The notes beneath the pieces are model-generated. The model saw only the letters and a program-made list of their open reading frames with translations, had not been told where the DNA came from and searched no databases. A stretch of 64,000 nt of DNA from Foliamicus sp963666765. Its GTDB lineage: Bacteria; Pseudomonadota; Gammaproteobacteria; Steroidobacterales; Foliamicaceae. The stretch spans positions 2,046,001-2,110,000 of the forward strand of contig OY762933.1 in NCBI GenBank assembly GCA_963666765.1. The letters are read 5' to 3'. Of the stretch, positions 7,680-16,349 are shown one piece after another (the stretch's first letter is position 1; each line of letters starts with the position of its first letter). The translations under genes and the position numbers were made by a program.

Positions 7680-9272
7680 TCAGCGGCGAGGGCGCGCGCT
7701 GAGGACCAGGATCAGTCCGGCTGCCGCCGACAGCCAGGACAGGAACGGCGGCTGGGCCTGAAGACCCAGAAGTACGGCGCCGGCAAGCAGCAGCGTGCAG
7801 CCGGTCATCTGCCGCCAGAGTTTTCGCCTGCCTTCCGGGCGGCGCTCGCGCCGCCGGCTCGGCGCGCCCTCGGCCCTGTCCAGCAGGCGGTGCAGCGCGC
7901 GGGGCAGACGTTGAACGGCGTAGCGCAACTCGGGCAGGTCGCGCCGAAGTTCCTTCATTACGCGGCCGGGCTCGGCCCGTCGCGCCATCCACTTCTTCAG
8001 CAGCGGATAGCCGGTTTCCCACAGGTCCAGTTCCGGATACAGCTCCCGCCCCAGGCCCTCGATGTTGAGCAGCGTCTTGTGCAGCAGCAGCATCTGCGGC
8101 TGCAGGTGCATGTCGAATTCCTGGGCGGTGGCGAATATCCGCCCCAGGACCTTTCCGAAACTGCATTCGCTCAGCGGCCGGGCGAAGATCGGCTCCCCGA
8201 TCACCCGAAAAGCCGCCTCCAGGTCCTCAGCGCGGGCATCGGGCGCTACCCATCCCCAGTAAAGGTGCAGGCGCGCCAGGCGCGCGTAGTCCTGCTCGAA
8301 GAAGGCCAACAGCGTTTGGCCGAGGTAGTGGTGGTCGCGCTCGTCGAGTATGCCCACAATGCCGAAATCGACTGCCGCGTAGCGGGGATTCTTCGGATCG
8401 CTGATGTCCACGAATACATTTCCCGGATGCATGTCTGCGTGGAAGAAGCTGTCCCTGAACACCTGGGTGAAGAAGATCTGCACACCCCGGGCGGCAAGTT
8501 CGGGTATGTCCACGTCCGCGTCCTTCAGCGCCTGCACATCGCGGATCGGGGCGCCGTGAATCCGCTCCAGGACCAGCACGTCGGGGCGACAGTAGTCCCA
8601 GTAGACCGCCGGAACATGGATGATGTCGGAACCGGCGAAGCTGCGCTTCAGGCGCGAGGCGTTGGCGCCCTCGCGGGTCAGGTCCAGTTCGTTGTCGAGC
8701 GTACGCTCGTACTCTTCGACGACCTCGACCAGGCGCAGCCGGAAGGTCGATGGCCACCACGCGCTGGTCAGGCGCGCCACGCCGTACAGCAGTTCCACGT
8801 CCCGCTCGATGCGCGCCCTGATGCCCGGACGCAGCAGCTTGACGACCACTTCCTCGCCGCCGGACAGGCGCGCCGCATGAACCTGCGCGATGGAGGCTGC
8901 CGCCAGCGCTTCCGGCTCGAATTCAGCGAACACTTCTTCCACCGGACGGCCGTAGAAGCCGCCCAGCAGTTCGCGCGCCTTTTCCGCCGAAAACGGCGGG
9001 ACCTCATCCTGCAGGCGCGTCAGTTCCCGGGCGATGTCCGGCGGGAGCAGGTCGGGCCGGGTGGAAATGTTCTGTCCGAACTTCACGAAGATGGGCCCCA
9101 GGTCCTGCAGCGCCTCGCGCAGGCGCAGGCCGCGCGATTCACCCTTAAGCCTGCGCCGCGCAAGCAGCAGCCACGCGGGCAAGCGCAGCGGGCGCGGCAA
9201 GCCCGCATCACGAAGAAGACCGTAGCGCGCCAGCAGGCGCACGATCCCAAGGATTCGGAACAACAGCCGCAT
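7680..9272 (-). CDS. ubiB: Ubiquinone biosynthesis kinase-like protein UbiB
   Basis: Atypical kinase/ATPase (ABC1/ADCK family) needed for coenzyme Q synthesis at the inner membrane. The 530-residue protein has the diagnostic KxGQ motif (KFGQNISTRPDLLP), the Ala-rich loop AAASIAQVHAARL, the catalytic HADMHPGNVFVD and AAVDFGIVG metal-binding motifs, and two hydrophobic C-terminal segments expected to anchor it (about residues 485-527). It is the last gene of the minus-strand operon, 28 bases after ubiJ, and is convergent with trpA. Confidence 0.95.
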   Translation of the reverse strand: MRLLFRILGIVRLLARYGLLRDAGLPRPLRLPAWLLLARRRLKGESRGLRLREALQDLGPIFVKFGQNISTRPDLLPPDIARELTRLQDEVPPFSAEKARELLGGFYGRPVEEVFAEFEPEALAAASIAQVHAARLSGGEEVVVKLLRPGIRARIERDVELLYGVARLTSAWWPSTFRLRLVEVVEEYERTLDNELDLTREGANASRLKRSFAGSDIIHVPAVYWDYCRPDVLVLERIHGAPIRDVQALKDADVDIPELAARGVQIFFTQVFRDSFFHADMHPGNVFVDISDPKNPRYAAVDFGIVGILDERDHHYLGQTLLAFFEQDYARLARLHLYWGWVAPDARAEDLEAAFRVIGEPIFARPLSECSFGKVLGRIFATAQEFDMHLQPQMLLLHKTLLNIEGLGRELYPELDLWETGYPLLKKWMARRAEPGRVMKELRRDLPELRYAVQRLPRALHRLLDRAEGAPSRRRERRPEGRRKLWRQMTGCTLLLAGAVLLGLQAQPPFLSWLSAAAGLILVLSARPRR

Positions 9273-9300
9273 GCCTGAACCGGGGTCCGCGGTTCCGGCG

Positions 9301-9894
9301 CTACCGGGCCCGGCCCTTGCCCAGGGCCTCTACGCGCGCGGCGACCCGGCCGACGCTGTCGCGCAGCCGTTCCACCTCGGCCGAGAAGGCGTCGAACTCG
9401 GCCCGCGTCGGCATCAACCGCGCCTCCTCCTGGACGAAATCGCGCAGATTGTGCTGCAGGGAATCACCCGCTTCCCGCGCCCAACCGGCCGCCGCCCGGG
9501 CGGCGTCGCCCGCCTGGTGGGCGACGGGGTCGCCGGTGAAACGGGCCAGTTCCTCTTCCGGGCTGGGCCGGCAATGCTTCAGCAGCCGGGCGAACCCTTC
9601 GGCCACGGCGGGGTCGCCGCGCAAATCAAGTCCCGGGCCGGTGTGATCGCCGCCGAGCAGTTCCAACAATCGGCGCCAGCCGCCGGACAGGGTAACGCCG
9701 CTCGGCTTCCCGTCCGGTTCCGCGAAGCGCAAACGGCCGCCTTCCACGCTCATGCGCAAAACCGGTTGCGAAGCGGAAACGCCCATGTCCATGCAAAGCC
9801 CTTCCAGCTCGGACGCGGCGCGCCGCGCCGTCAGCGAAGCCTGGAGGTTGCGGTTCAACACGCCTTCCAGCGAGGTGGCCAGTTTCGCAAACAC
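9301..9894 (-). CDS. ubiJ: Ubiquinone biosynthesis accessory factor UbiJ
   Basis: SCP2-like lipid-binding scaffold of the soluble Ubi complex. The 197-residue protein starts MFAKLATSLEGVLNRNL and has an SCP2-type core followed by a C-terminal charged, probably coiled-coil region (TRAEFDAFSAEVERLRDSVGRVAARVEAL), as in known UbiJ. Sequence conservation in this family is low, so the position between ubiE and ubiB, the standard ubiE-ubiJ-ubiB order, carries much of the weight. The start is GTG, sharing one base with the ubiE TAG stop (TAGTG), which implies translational coupling. Confidence 0.88.
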   Translation of the reverse strand: MFAKLATSLEGVLNRNLQASLTARRAASELEGLCMDMGVSASQPVLRMSVEGGRLRFAEPDGKPSGVTLSGGWRRLLELLGGDHTGPGLDLRGDPAVAEGFARLLKHCRPSPEEELARFTGDPVAHQAGDAARAAAGWAREAGDSLQHNLRDFVQEEARLMPTRAEFDAFSAEVERLRDSVGRVAARVEALGKGRAR

Positions 9895-10727
9895 TAGTAT
9901 CGAAAACCGATGTGCAGCGCCACAATTCCGCCGGACAGGTTATGCCATCGCACGTCCTCGAAGCCCGCCTCGCGCATCATTTCGGCAAGCGTTTCCTGGT
10001 CGGGATGCACCCTTATCGATTCCACCAGGTAACGATAACTGTCGGCGTCGCCCGCGACCAGGCGCCCAAGAGCCGGAATGACGGCGAAGGAATACCAGTC
10101 GTAGGCAGGGCGAATGAACTTGAGCGCGGGGCGCGAGAATTCCAGCACCAGCAAGCGGCCGCCAGGCTTGACGGCCCGCGCCATGCTCCTGAGCGCCGCG
10201 GGCTTTCCGGTGACGTTGCGCAACCCGAAACCTATGGTGACGCAGTCGAACAGCCCTGCGCCGAAAGGCAAGGCGACAGCATCGGCGCACACCGCCCTGG
10301 CGTTCCCGCCGGCCCCCGCATCCAGCAGCCGGTTGCGGCCGATCCCCAGCATCGCGGGATTGATGTCGCTGAGCACCACGCGTCCCTGCGGCCCGACCTG
10401 GCGGCTCATGCCGATCGCCAGGTCGCCCGTGCCGCCGGCAACATCCAGCGCAATGCCCCCCGGGCGCAGTCCCGTGCGGGCCAGGGCAAACCTCTTCCAC
10501 AGGCGGTGCGCGCCGAGCGACATCAGGTCGTTCATCAGATCGTAGCGGTCCGCCACGGAATCGAACACGCCGCGCACCCGGCGGGTCTTCTCGTCCGGAC
10601 TCACCCGGCTGAAACCGAAACGCTGCTCCCCCGGGAGCGAGGGCGTCTCGCCCTCCCCTGGGAGCGAAGGCGTCCCCGCCTTCGACAAGGGCGGGACGCC
10701 TTCGCTCCCAGGGTCAGTTGCGCGCAT
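9894..10727 (-). CDS. ubiE: Ubiquinone/menaquinone C-methyltransferase UbiE
   Basis: SAM-dependent methyltransferase acting on demethylmenaquinol and the ubiquinone precursor DDMQ. The family core begins FGFSRVSPDEKTRRVRGVFD and includes the SAM motif ALDVAGGTGDLAIGMSR, DINPAMLGIGRNRLL and the ITIGFGLRN-type stretch. The first about 32 residues, from ATG 10727, do not match the family: they are encoded by three copies of a palindromic repeat (10629-10713). No other usable start exists nearer the conserved core. The start overlaps the end of the DUF971 gene by 14 bases. The extension may be translated and tolerated. Confidence 0.92.
   Translation of the reverse strand: MRATDPGSEGVPPLSKAGTPSLPGEGETPSLPGEQRFGFSRVSPDEKTRRVRGVFDSVADRYDLMNDLMSLGAHRLWKRFALARTGLRPGGIALDVAGGTGDLAIGMSRQVGPQGRVVLSDINPAMLGIGRNRLLDAGAGGNARAVCADAVALPFGAGLFDCVTIGFGLRNVTGKPAALRSMARAVKPGGRLLVLEFSRPALKFIRPAYDWYSFAVIPALGRLVAGDADSYRYLVESIRVHPDQETLAEMMREAGFEDVRWHNLSGGIVALHIGFRY
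10629..10713. repeat. Cluster of three GAGGGCG...CGCCCTC-type palindromic repeats inside ubiE 5' end
   Basis: Three copies of a 26-base unit, approximately CCCGGGAGCGAGGGCGTCTC followed by GCCCTC, at 10629-10654, 10657-10682 and, inverted, 10687-10713. Copies two and three form a near-perfect 26-bp hairpin with a 4-base loop. Each unit contains its own small palindrome GAGGGCG/CGCCCTC. Related copies occur at 29262-29289 and 31209-31234. The cluster lies in frame with ubiE and encodes the GTPSLPGEGETPSLPGE-like N-terminus. Confidence 0.85.
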
Positions 10728-11085
10728 CGGACTTGTCCGCCGCGGCCACCTCGTCGAGGTAACGCGCCCAGTACTCATCCCGCAATTCGCCGAGCTCGCG
10801 CAGATATTTCCACGAGTAAATGCCCGAATCGTGGCCGTCGTCGAATACGAGGCGAACAGCATACTGCCCCACGGGTTCCACCGCCGTTACGCGAACGTCG
10901 GATTTGCCGAGAGGCAATTGCCCGCCACCGCGCCCGTGACCCCGCACCTCCGCTGACGGCGACTTCACGCGCAGGTATTCGGCGTTGAGGTCAAACGCCG
11001 CGCCGTCGGCAAAACTCACGCGCAGGGTCCGGCGCTCGCCGCGCAAGCGCAATTCAGTCGGCGGCGATCCCGGGAAGGAGGGCAT
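10714..11085 (-). CDS. DUF971 domain protein
   Basis: A 123-residue protein matching the DUF971 family, the small N-terminal-like domain of gamma-butyrobetaine hydroxylases that also occurs alone beside hslU in many gammaproteobacteria. Visible family hallmarks are LRLRGERRTLRVSFADG, the LRVKSPSAEVRGHG segment and GHDSGIYSWKYLREL near the C-terminus. A metal- or cluster-binding role has been suggested for the domain, but no activity can be assigned here. It lies 5 bases after hslU and overlaps ubiE, so it is part of the operon. Confidence 0.85.
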   Translation of the reverse strand: MPSFPGSPPTELRLRGERRTLRVSFADGAAFDLNAEYLRVKSPSAEVRGHGRGGGQLPLGKSDVRVTAVEPVGQYAVRLVFDDGHDSGIYSWKYLRELGELRDEYWARYLDEVAAADKSDARN

Positions 11086-11090
11086 TGCCC

Positions 11091-12416
11091 TCAGAGAATG
11101 TAGCGGCGGAAATCCTCATCTTCCGCCAGCTTGCCGAGGTGCTCGTCGACGTAAGCCGCGTCAATCTTCAGCGTCTGTCCCCCGCGGTCGGCCGCGTCGA
11201 AGGAAATCGACTCCAGCAGCCGCTCCAGGACGGTCTGCAGGCGCCGCGCGCCGATGTTTTCCGTGCTGTCGTTGACCGAGCAGGCAATCTCGGCAATGCG
11301 GTGAACCGCCTCGGCCTCAAAACTGAGGGAAACCTGTTCGGTGCCCAGCAGGGCGGTGTATTGCTCGGTAAGCGACGCGTCCGGCTCGGTGAGGATGCGC
11401 TCGAACTCCTCGATGCCCAGCGCCCCCAGTTCCACCCGTATCGGGAACCGGCCCTGCAGCTCCGGAATCAGGTCCGAAGGCTTGACCGCCTGGAAGGCGC
11501 CGGACGCGATGAACAGGATGTGATCGGTGCGCACCACCCCGTACTTGGTCGTGACGGCGCATCCTTCCACCAGGGGCAGGAGGTCGCGCTGCACTCCCTC
11601 GCGCGACACGTCCGCGCCCAGGGCCTCCGCCCGGCGGCACACCTTGTCCATCTCGTCGATGAACACGATGCCGTTCTGTTCCACCGCTTCCAGCGCCTGC
11701 GACTTCAGCTCCTCCTGGTCCAGCATCGAAGCCGCGGCCTCTTCCGTCAGCAGCCGCATCGCGTCCTTGACCTTCAGCTTGCGGGTGCGGGTGCGCTGAT
11801 TGCCCAGCGACTGGAACATGTTCTGCAACTGGCTGGTCATTTCCTCCATGCCGGGCGGCGCCATGATCTCCACCCCCACCGGCGCGAGCTGCAGTTCCAT
11901 TTCCACTTCCTCGCCATCGAGGTCGCCGCGTCTCAGCGCTGCCTTCAATTCCCGTTCGTCGGCGCTCACCGGCAACCTGGCGGTCGGCCCCGCGGCCGCG
12001 GCCAGGCGCATCAGCGCATCAAGCACCCGCCGCTCGGCGATCTCGCGGGCGCGGTGGCGCACCCGGTCCATTTCCGTCTCGCGCATCAGCTTCACGGCTG
12101 TATCCGTCAGGTCGCGCACGATACTGTCCACTTCGCGGCCCACATAGCCCACCTCGGTGAACTTGGTGGCCTCGACCTTGATGAAGGGCGCCCGCGCCAG
12201 GTTTGCGAGCCGGCGCGCGATCTCGGTCTTGCCTACGCCGGTGGGGCCCATCATCAGAATGTTCTTCGGCGTGATTTCGCGGCGCAGTTCATCCTCGAGC
12301 TGCATCCGGCGCCAGCGGTTGCGCAAGGCGATGGCGACCGCCCGCTTGGCCTCCTGCTGGCCGATAACATGCTTGTCGAGTTCCTCGACAATCTCCCTGG
12401 GCGTCATCTGGGTCAT
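11091..12416 (-). CDS. hslU: ATP-dependent protease ATPase subunit HslU
   Basis: AAA+ unfoldase that feeds substrates to the HslV peptidase in the cytoplasm. The 441-residue protein has the start MTQMTPREIVEELDKHVIGQ, Walker A GPTGVGKTEIARRLA, the pore motif GYVGRE, Walker B IVFIDEMDKV, sensor residues around LFIASGAF, and the conserved C-terminal tail LGKLAEDEDFRRYIL that inserts into HslV. It begins 23 bases after hslV, the usual hslVU order. Confidence 0.97.
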   Translation of the reverse strand: MTQMTPREIVEELDKHVIGQQEAKRAVAIALRNRWRRMQLEDELRREITPKNILMMGPTGVGKTEIARRLANLARAPFIKVEATKFTEVGYVGREVDSIVRDLTDTAVKLMRETEMDRVRHRAREIAERRVLDALMRLAAAAGPTARLPVSADERELKAALRRGDLDGEEVEMELQLAPVGVEIMAPPGMEEMTSQLQNMFQSLGNQRTRTRKLKVKDAMRLLTEEAAASMLDQEELKSQALEAVEQNGIVFIDEMDKVCRRAEALGADVSREGVQRDLLPLVEGCAVTTKYGVVRTDHILFIASGAFQAVKPSDLIPELQGRFPIRVELGALGIEEFERILTEPDASLTEQYTALLGTEQVSLSFEAEAVHRIAEIACSVNDSTENIGARRLQTVLERLLESISFDAADRGGQTLKIDAAYVDEHLGKLAEDEDFRRYIL

Positions 12417-12439
12417 GCTTTAGTGTCGTGTCACGCCAC

Positions 12440-13006
12440 TTAGAGCGTATCGATGACGATTTCCGAGTTGGTGTAGACGCAGATTTCCGCCGCGATCTCC
12501 AGCGAGCGGCGGACCACTTCCTCGGCGCCCAGTTCGGTCTCCGCCAGCAGCGCGCGCGCCGCGGCGCGCGCGTATCCACCGCCGGAGCCAAGCGCCAAAA
12601 GGCCGTCCTCGGGCTCCACCACGTCGCCCGAACCCGAAACCAGCAGTGTCTTCTGCTGGTCGGCGACGCACAGCATGGCCTCCAGTCGTCGCAGCCGGCG
12701 GTCGGTACGCCAGTCCTTGGCCAGTTCGACGGCGGCCCGGGTAAGGTTTCCGTATTGCTGAAGCTTGCCTTCGAACAGCTCAAACAGGGTGAAGGCATCC
12801 GCCGTGCCCCCGGCGAAACCCGCCAGCACCGAGCCGTCCGCCAGCCGCCGGATCTTCCGGGCATTGCCCTTCAGCACGGTATCGCCCAGGCTTACCTGCC
12901 CGTCCCCTCCCATGGCTACCGCTTCGTTCCTCCGAACGCAGAGTATGGTCGTGGAGCGGACCCGCTCGCCTGTTGCGCGATCATTCCCGGGGTTCGTAGC
13001 GTTCAT
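12440..13006 (-). CDS. hslV: ATP-dependent protease peptidase subunit HslV
   Basis: Proteasome-like N-terminal nucleophile peptidase of HslUV. The 188-residue sequence contains the TTILCVRR segment whose first Thr (residue 19) is the expected nucleophile after propeptide removal, then VAMGGDGQVSLG, LAGFAGGTADAFTLFE and GSGGGYARAAARAL. The 18-residue leader is longer than in E. coli HslV. The ATG at 13006 overlaps the xerC stop by four bases (ATGA), supporting this start. Confidence 0.95.
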   Translation of the reverse strand: MNATNPGNDRATGERVRSTTILCVRRNEAVAMGGDGQVSLGDTVLKGNARKIRRLADGSVLAGFAGGTADAFTLFELFEGKLQQYGNLTRAAVELAKDWRTDRRLRRLEAMLCVADQQKTLLVSGSGDVVEPEDGLLALGSGGGYARAAARALLAETELGAEEVVRRSLEIAAEICVYTNSEIVIDTL

Positions 13007-13917
13007 GACTTTGTCGGCGCCTTGCGCCGGGCACGGGGGTGGGCGCGATCGTACACCCTCGCGAGGTGCTGAAAGTCAAGGTGGGTGTAAACCTGTGTCG
13101 TGGATATGTCCGCATGGCCCAGCAGCTCCTGCACCGCGCGCAGGTCGCCGGACGATTCCAGCAGGTGCGTGGCGAAGCTGTGGCGAAGCATATGCGGGTG
13201 CACATGCCCGGGCAGTCCCGAGCGCCGCGCCCAGTAGTCGAGCCGCGCCTGTACGCTGCTGGCGCCGATCCGCCGGCCCCTGACGCCCACGAACAGCGCA
13301 CTCTCTCCGAGCGACGCCAATTCAACACGGCGTTGTATCCAGGCCTTAAGCGCGTCAAGCGCCTTGCGGCCCACCGGCAGGATGCGAGTCTTGCGGCCCT
13401 TGCCCGTAACCCTGATCAGGCCCTCGCGCATATCGATGCCTCCCTGGTCCAGGCCGGTCAGTTCGGCCAGCCGCAGGCCCGAGGAGTACATCAGTTCCAG
13501 CATGGCGCGGTCGCGGCAGGCAACGGCATCGCGGTCCGGGATGTCCAGAAGCCGCGCTACCTGGTCGAGGTCCAGGGTTTGCGGAAGGTTGCGCGGCGGC
13601 CGCGGCGCCTTGACCCCGCGCGCCGGATTGTGGCCTATCTCCCCCTCGCTCTCCAGATAGCTGAAGAAGCTGCGCGCTCCCGCCAGGCGCCGCTGCACGG
13701 TGCGCGGCGCCAGGCCGCCGCGGTGGGCGCCCGCGGCGAACCGACGCAGATCGCCGGTTGAAAGGCCGGACCAGTCGGCGACATCGCGTTCGGTGCAGTA
13801 CTTGCCCAGGGCCGCCAGGTCGCGACGATAGGCGCTGACGGTGTGTTCCGACAAACCCCGCTCGAACCGGATGTGGTGCAGGAACGCGTCAACCTGCCGC
13901 TTGGCCCCGGCCTCCAT
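13003..13917 (-). CDS. xerC: Tyrosine recombinase XerC
   Basis: Chromosome-dimer-resolving recombinase acting with XerD at dif. The 304-residue protein has an N-terminal SAM-like DNA-binding domain (FLHHIRFERGLSEHTVSAYRRDL) and the catalytic Arg in YSSGLRLAELTGL, Lys in VTGKGRKTRILPV, HPHMLRHSFATHLLE, GHADISTTQVYTHLD with the nucleophilic Tyr. The long open frame extends to 14226, but the ATG at 13917 shares a base with the DUF484 stop (TGATG) and gives the normal XerC length. DUF484-xerC pairing is typical of gammaproteobacteria. It is distinct from the accessory recombinase at 21265. Confidence 0.95.
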   Translation of the reverse strand: MEAGAKRQVDAFLHHIRFERGLSEHTVSAYRRDLAALGKYCTERDVADWSGLSTGDLRRFAAGAHRGGLAPRTVQRRLAGARSFFSYLESEGEIGHNPARGVKAPRPPRNLPQTLDLDQVARLLDIPDRDAVACRDRAMLELMYSSGLRLAELTGLDQGGIDMREGLIRVTGKGRKTRILPVGRKALDALKAWIQRRVELASLGESALFVGVRGRRIGASSVQARLDYWARRSGLPGHVHPHMLRHSFATHLLESSGDLRAVQELLGHADISTTQVYTHLDFQHLARVYDRAHPRARRKAPTKS

Positions 13918-14621
13918 CAGGAACTTTCCGGCGATACGGCCACCGCGACAATGTCGCTCACGCGGCTCAGGAACTCGGTGCTCTTGCCGCGGTGATAGTG
14001 ATCGGAGTCGCGGCTGCCCAGCGCCAGCAGGCCCAGCTTTCCGCGATGCCCCAACGGCGCCAGGGCAACCGATGCCGCTTCGCCCGCCTCCTTGCCGAAC
14101 AGGAATTCGCGCTGCTCGGAGCTGTAGCGGCCACAGCGCGGCGTGTTGGCCTTGAGGACCGCGCTCAGGCCTTCGGCCATGACCTCTTCCCGCTGCGTCG
14201 CTTCCAGGCCGGGGACATCGGCGCAATCGTCCGCCACCGCGTCGAACAGCAGCAGGCGAACGAAATCCAGCGCAAAGATCCGGCGCAGGTTCCCGGGCAG
14301 GGTGCGCAGCCTTTCGCCCGGGTCCCGGCAGGCCAGCAGCTTCGTGACCAGCCGGTTCAGCTTGCGGGCGAGTTCATCGCTGGCGCGGGCGTTGGCAACG
14401 TATTCTTCAAGCGTGCGCCGCATGTCCTCGTTGCGCTGACGCAGCAACTCGATCTGCCGCTCGACCAGCGACACCGCTCCCGTTCCGCCTTCGTGGGGAA
14501 CGCTCAGCTCCATCAACAGGTCGGCATGACGCTCGAAAAAGTCCGGATTGTCGCGAAGATACGTCGCCACGCTTTCCGGACTCAGGCCGGACCCGGGTCG
14601 CGCCTTGCCCGCCGGGCTCAT
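13917..14621 (-). CDS. DUF484 family protein
   Basis: A 234-residue cytoplasmic protein of the DUF484 family, a GAF-like domain protein found between dapF and xerC in gammaproteobacteria (yigA in E. coli). The N-terminus LSPESVATYLRDNPDFFERHADLLMELSVPH is the family signature, followed by a helical, probably coiled-coil stretch (VERQIELLRQRNEDMRRTLEEYV) and a GAF-like C-terminal half. Its function is unknown. The ATG overlaps the dapF stop (ATGA), fixing the start. Confidence 0.9.
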   Translation of the reverse strand: MSPAGKARPGSGLSPESVATYLRDNPDFFERHADLLMELSVPHEGGTGAVSLVERQIELLRQRNEDMRRTLEEYVANARASDELARKLNRLVTKLLACRDPGERLRTLPGNLRRIFALDFVRLLLFDAVADDCADVPGLEATQREEVMAEGLSAVLKANTPRCGRYSSEQREFLFGKEAGEAASVALAPLGHRGKLGLLALGSRDSDHYHRGKSTEFLSRVSDIVAVAVSPESS

Positions 14622-15442
14622 AACTTCACCCGTCCCTCGTAAACGCAGTCGATCCGCCCCGTAAGCCAGACGGGTTCGCCGCCGCCAGCCCAATCCACGC
14701 GCAAACGGCCGCCGGGCATCTGCACCTCGACGGGGGAGCGGACCCGGCCGACGCGAATGCCCGCAACCGCCGCGGCGCATGCTCCGGTGCCGCAGGCGGG
14801 AGTTTCGCCTACCCCGCGCTCGAACACGCGAAGCTTCAGCGCCTTCTCGCCCAGCGTTTCGGTAAAGCCCACGTTGCAGCCGCGCGGAAAACGCTCATGC
14901 ACGGAAAGGCGCGCGCCCAGGTCCGCCACCGGAGCGGCGGCGGCATCCATGATCGAAATGACCGCGTGCGGGTTGCCCAGGGAAAGCACTTCAACCTCCC
15001 ACTTTTCTCCGTCCACCGCAATTTCGTATGAGGAGTCCGCCTCGCGCGCCTCAAACGGGACCCGCCGCGGGTTCCATTCCGGGCGGCCGAGCGAGCAACT
15101 GACCGAGTCGTCGCCCGCCAACCTGGCGCGCACCTCTCCGCCACGGCTCTTCAGCGAGATTTCCCCGCCGCGCGGCCGGCGATCGGCCACCAGCGCCGCG
15201 ATGCACAGGGCGCCGTTGCCGCACTGCCCGGCCTCCCCGCCATCGGCATTGAATACGCGGTAGTCCACAGTATCGACGCCGTTTTCGGGCTCGTCCACCC
15301 ACAAAAGCTGATCGAAACCCACGCCCCGGCGGCGGTCCGCAAGCGCGCGAATCCGGCGCCGTGAGGGCGCCGGCAGCGACCGGCCCAGCACGATCATGAA
15401 GTCGTTGCCGGCGGCTTGCATCTTGGTAAAGGCCTGGAACAT
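14618..15442 (-). CDS. dapF: Diaminopimelate epimerase DapF
   Basis: Converts LL- to meso-diaminopimelate for lysine and peptidoglycan. The 274-residue protein begins MFQAFTKMQAAGNDFMIV and carries both catalytic cysteines, in AGQCGNGALCIAALVA and ETPACGTGACAAAVAG, plus HAVISIMD-type substrate loops. The ATG at 15442 was preferred over 15466 because it starts the conserved core. It is the first gene of the nine-gene minus-strand operon, with a consensus -10 element just upstream. Confidence 0.96.
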   Translation of the reverse strand: MFQAFTKMQAAGNDFMIVLGRSLPAPSRRRIRALADRRRGVGFDQLLWVDEPENGVDTVDYRVFNADGGEAGQCGNGALCIAALVADRRPRGGEISLKSRGGEVRARLAGDDSVSCSLGRPEWNPRRVPFEAREADSSYEIAVDGEKWEVEVLSLGNPHAVISIMDAAAAPVADLGARLSVHERFPRGCNVGFTETLGEKALKLRVFERGVGETPACGTGACAAAVAGIRVGRVRSPVEVQMPGGRLRVDWAGGGEPVWLTGRIDCVYEGRVKL

Positions 15443-15468
15443 TGCGGTAAGTGAACGCGTCAGCAAAA

Positions 15469-15474
15469 ATTATA
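15469..15474 (-). promoter_or_regulatory. Probable -10 element of the dapF-to-ubiB operon promoter
   Basis: On the minus strand this is a perfect TATAAT hexamer, followed by an A/T-rich discriminator and the dapF ATG 27 bases further on. No strong -35 hexamer is evident at the standard spacing. Confidence 0.5.
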
Positions 15475-15635
15475 GTCCTGCAGGGCGCCGGAACGTTCGA
15501 CCGCAGCCTTGCGTAGAACATCCCGAGAAACTTGGCGCGCGCCTCGACATTCGCTGGCCGCTATGCGTACGCGATACGGCTTTGTGCTTCCGCTTCGCGA
15601 GGTGGCATCTATACTGGGGATGGAACAGCCTCGCG

Positions 15636-16349
15636 ATGATCGCACCCACCCAACCCGCTCAAGAGTCTGGCCTCGGCGAGGCATTTTTGCGGGTCGCGCG
15701 GCGCACCGAGGCAGCCGTGGGCCGGTTCCTTGCGCGGGGTGCTCTGCGCCTTGGAGGCGAAACGGTTTTGCAGGCCCGGTGGAAACACCGGGTTTCCACC
15801 GACCTGGACTTCTTCTGCGCGCCATCCGTGTATCTCGCGTCCTTCCGAGTGAATGGCGCGGAAATGGAGGAGAGCCTGCGCGCCATCAGCGACGACCCGG
15901 AGCACACCTTCGTGGATGCGCTTGGCGCCTACGCGGTGGTTGAGAATACGGAGGTCACCCTGTTGCCGGTCGAACCGCCTGTGGATGAGCGCACCCGGGC
16001 ACGGCTGCCGGGCACAAGTATCGAAACCTGGTCTTCGGCGGACATCTTGGCGGCCAAGCTTCTGCACCGGCTGTGTGGAGCGGGCCTGGCTGAACCAAGG
16101 GATCTGTATGATCTGGCCGCCGCCGAACATCACGATCCTTTCGCTTTGCGCCAAGCGATGGGAATGCTCACGCGTCGTCAGCGGCAAAGGGCCGAAGCCG
16201 TTTTGAGAATGCTGCCCGGAAACTGGCTGGATTTGACGGACAAGCCCCTGCTCGGCTTGCCCGCCGACCCGTTTCGGATTGATGTGGACACCATCGTGGA
16301 CCTGCTGGCCAGGTTTTCGCAGCCGAGCGGCGCTGCGCCAGTTCCATGA
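15636..16349 (+). CDS. AbiEii/AbiGii-type nucleotidyltransferase (toxin-like)
   Basis: A 237-residue protein resembling the nucleotidyltransferase toxins of AbiE-type systems. The recognisable parts are the polymerase-beta-like site LGGETVLQARWKHRVSTDLD (Gly-Gly, then RxSxDLDF, about residues 38-60) and the downstream catalytic ILAAKLLHR...EPRDLYDLAA motif (Lys then RDxxDL). The ATG at 15636 is the last start before the conserved region; upstream sequence in frame is unlike coding sequence. Its stop overlaps the start of the next small gene (ATGA). In classical AbiE the antitoxin gene comes first and encodes a winged-helix protein; neither holds here. Toxicity is inferred from family only. 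Confidence 0.72.
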   Translation: MIAPTQPAQESGLGEAFLRVARRTEAAVGRFLARGALRLGGETVLQARWKHRVSTDLDFFCAPSVYLASFRVNGAEMEESLRAISDDPEHTFVDALGAYAVVENTEVTLLPVEPPVDERTRARLPGTSIETWSSADILAAKLLHRLCGAGLAEPRDLYDLAAAEHHDPFALRQAMGMLTRRQRQRAEAVLRMLPGNWLDLTDKPLLGLPADPFRIDVDTIVDLLARFSQPSGAAPVP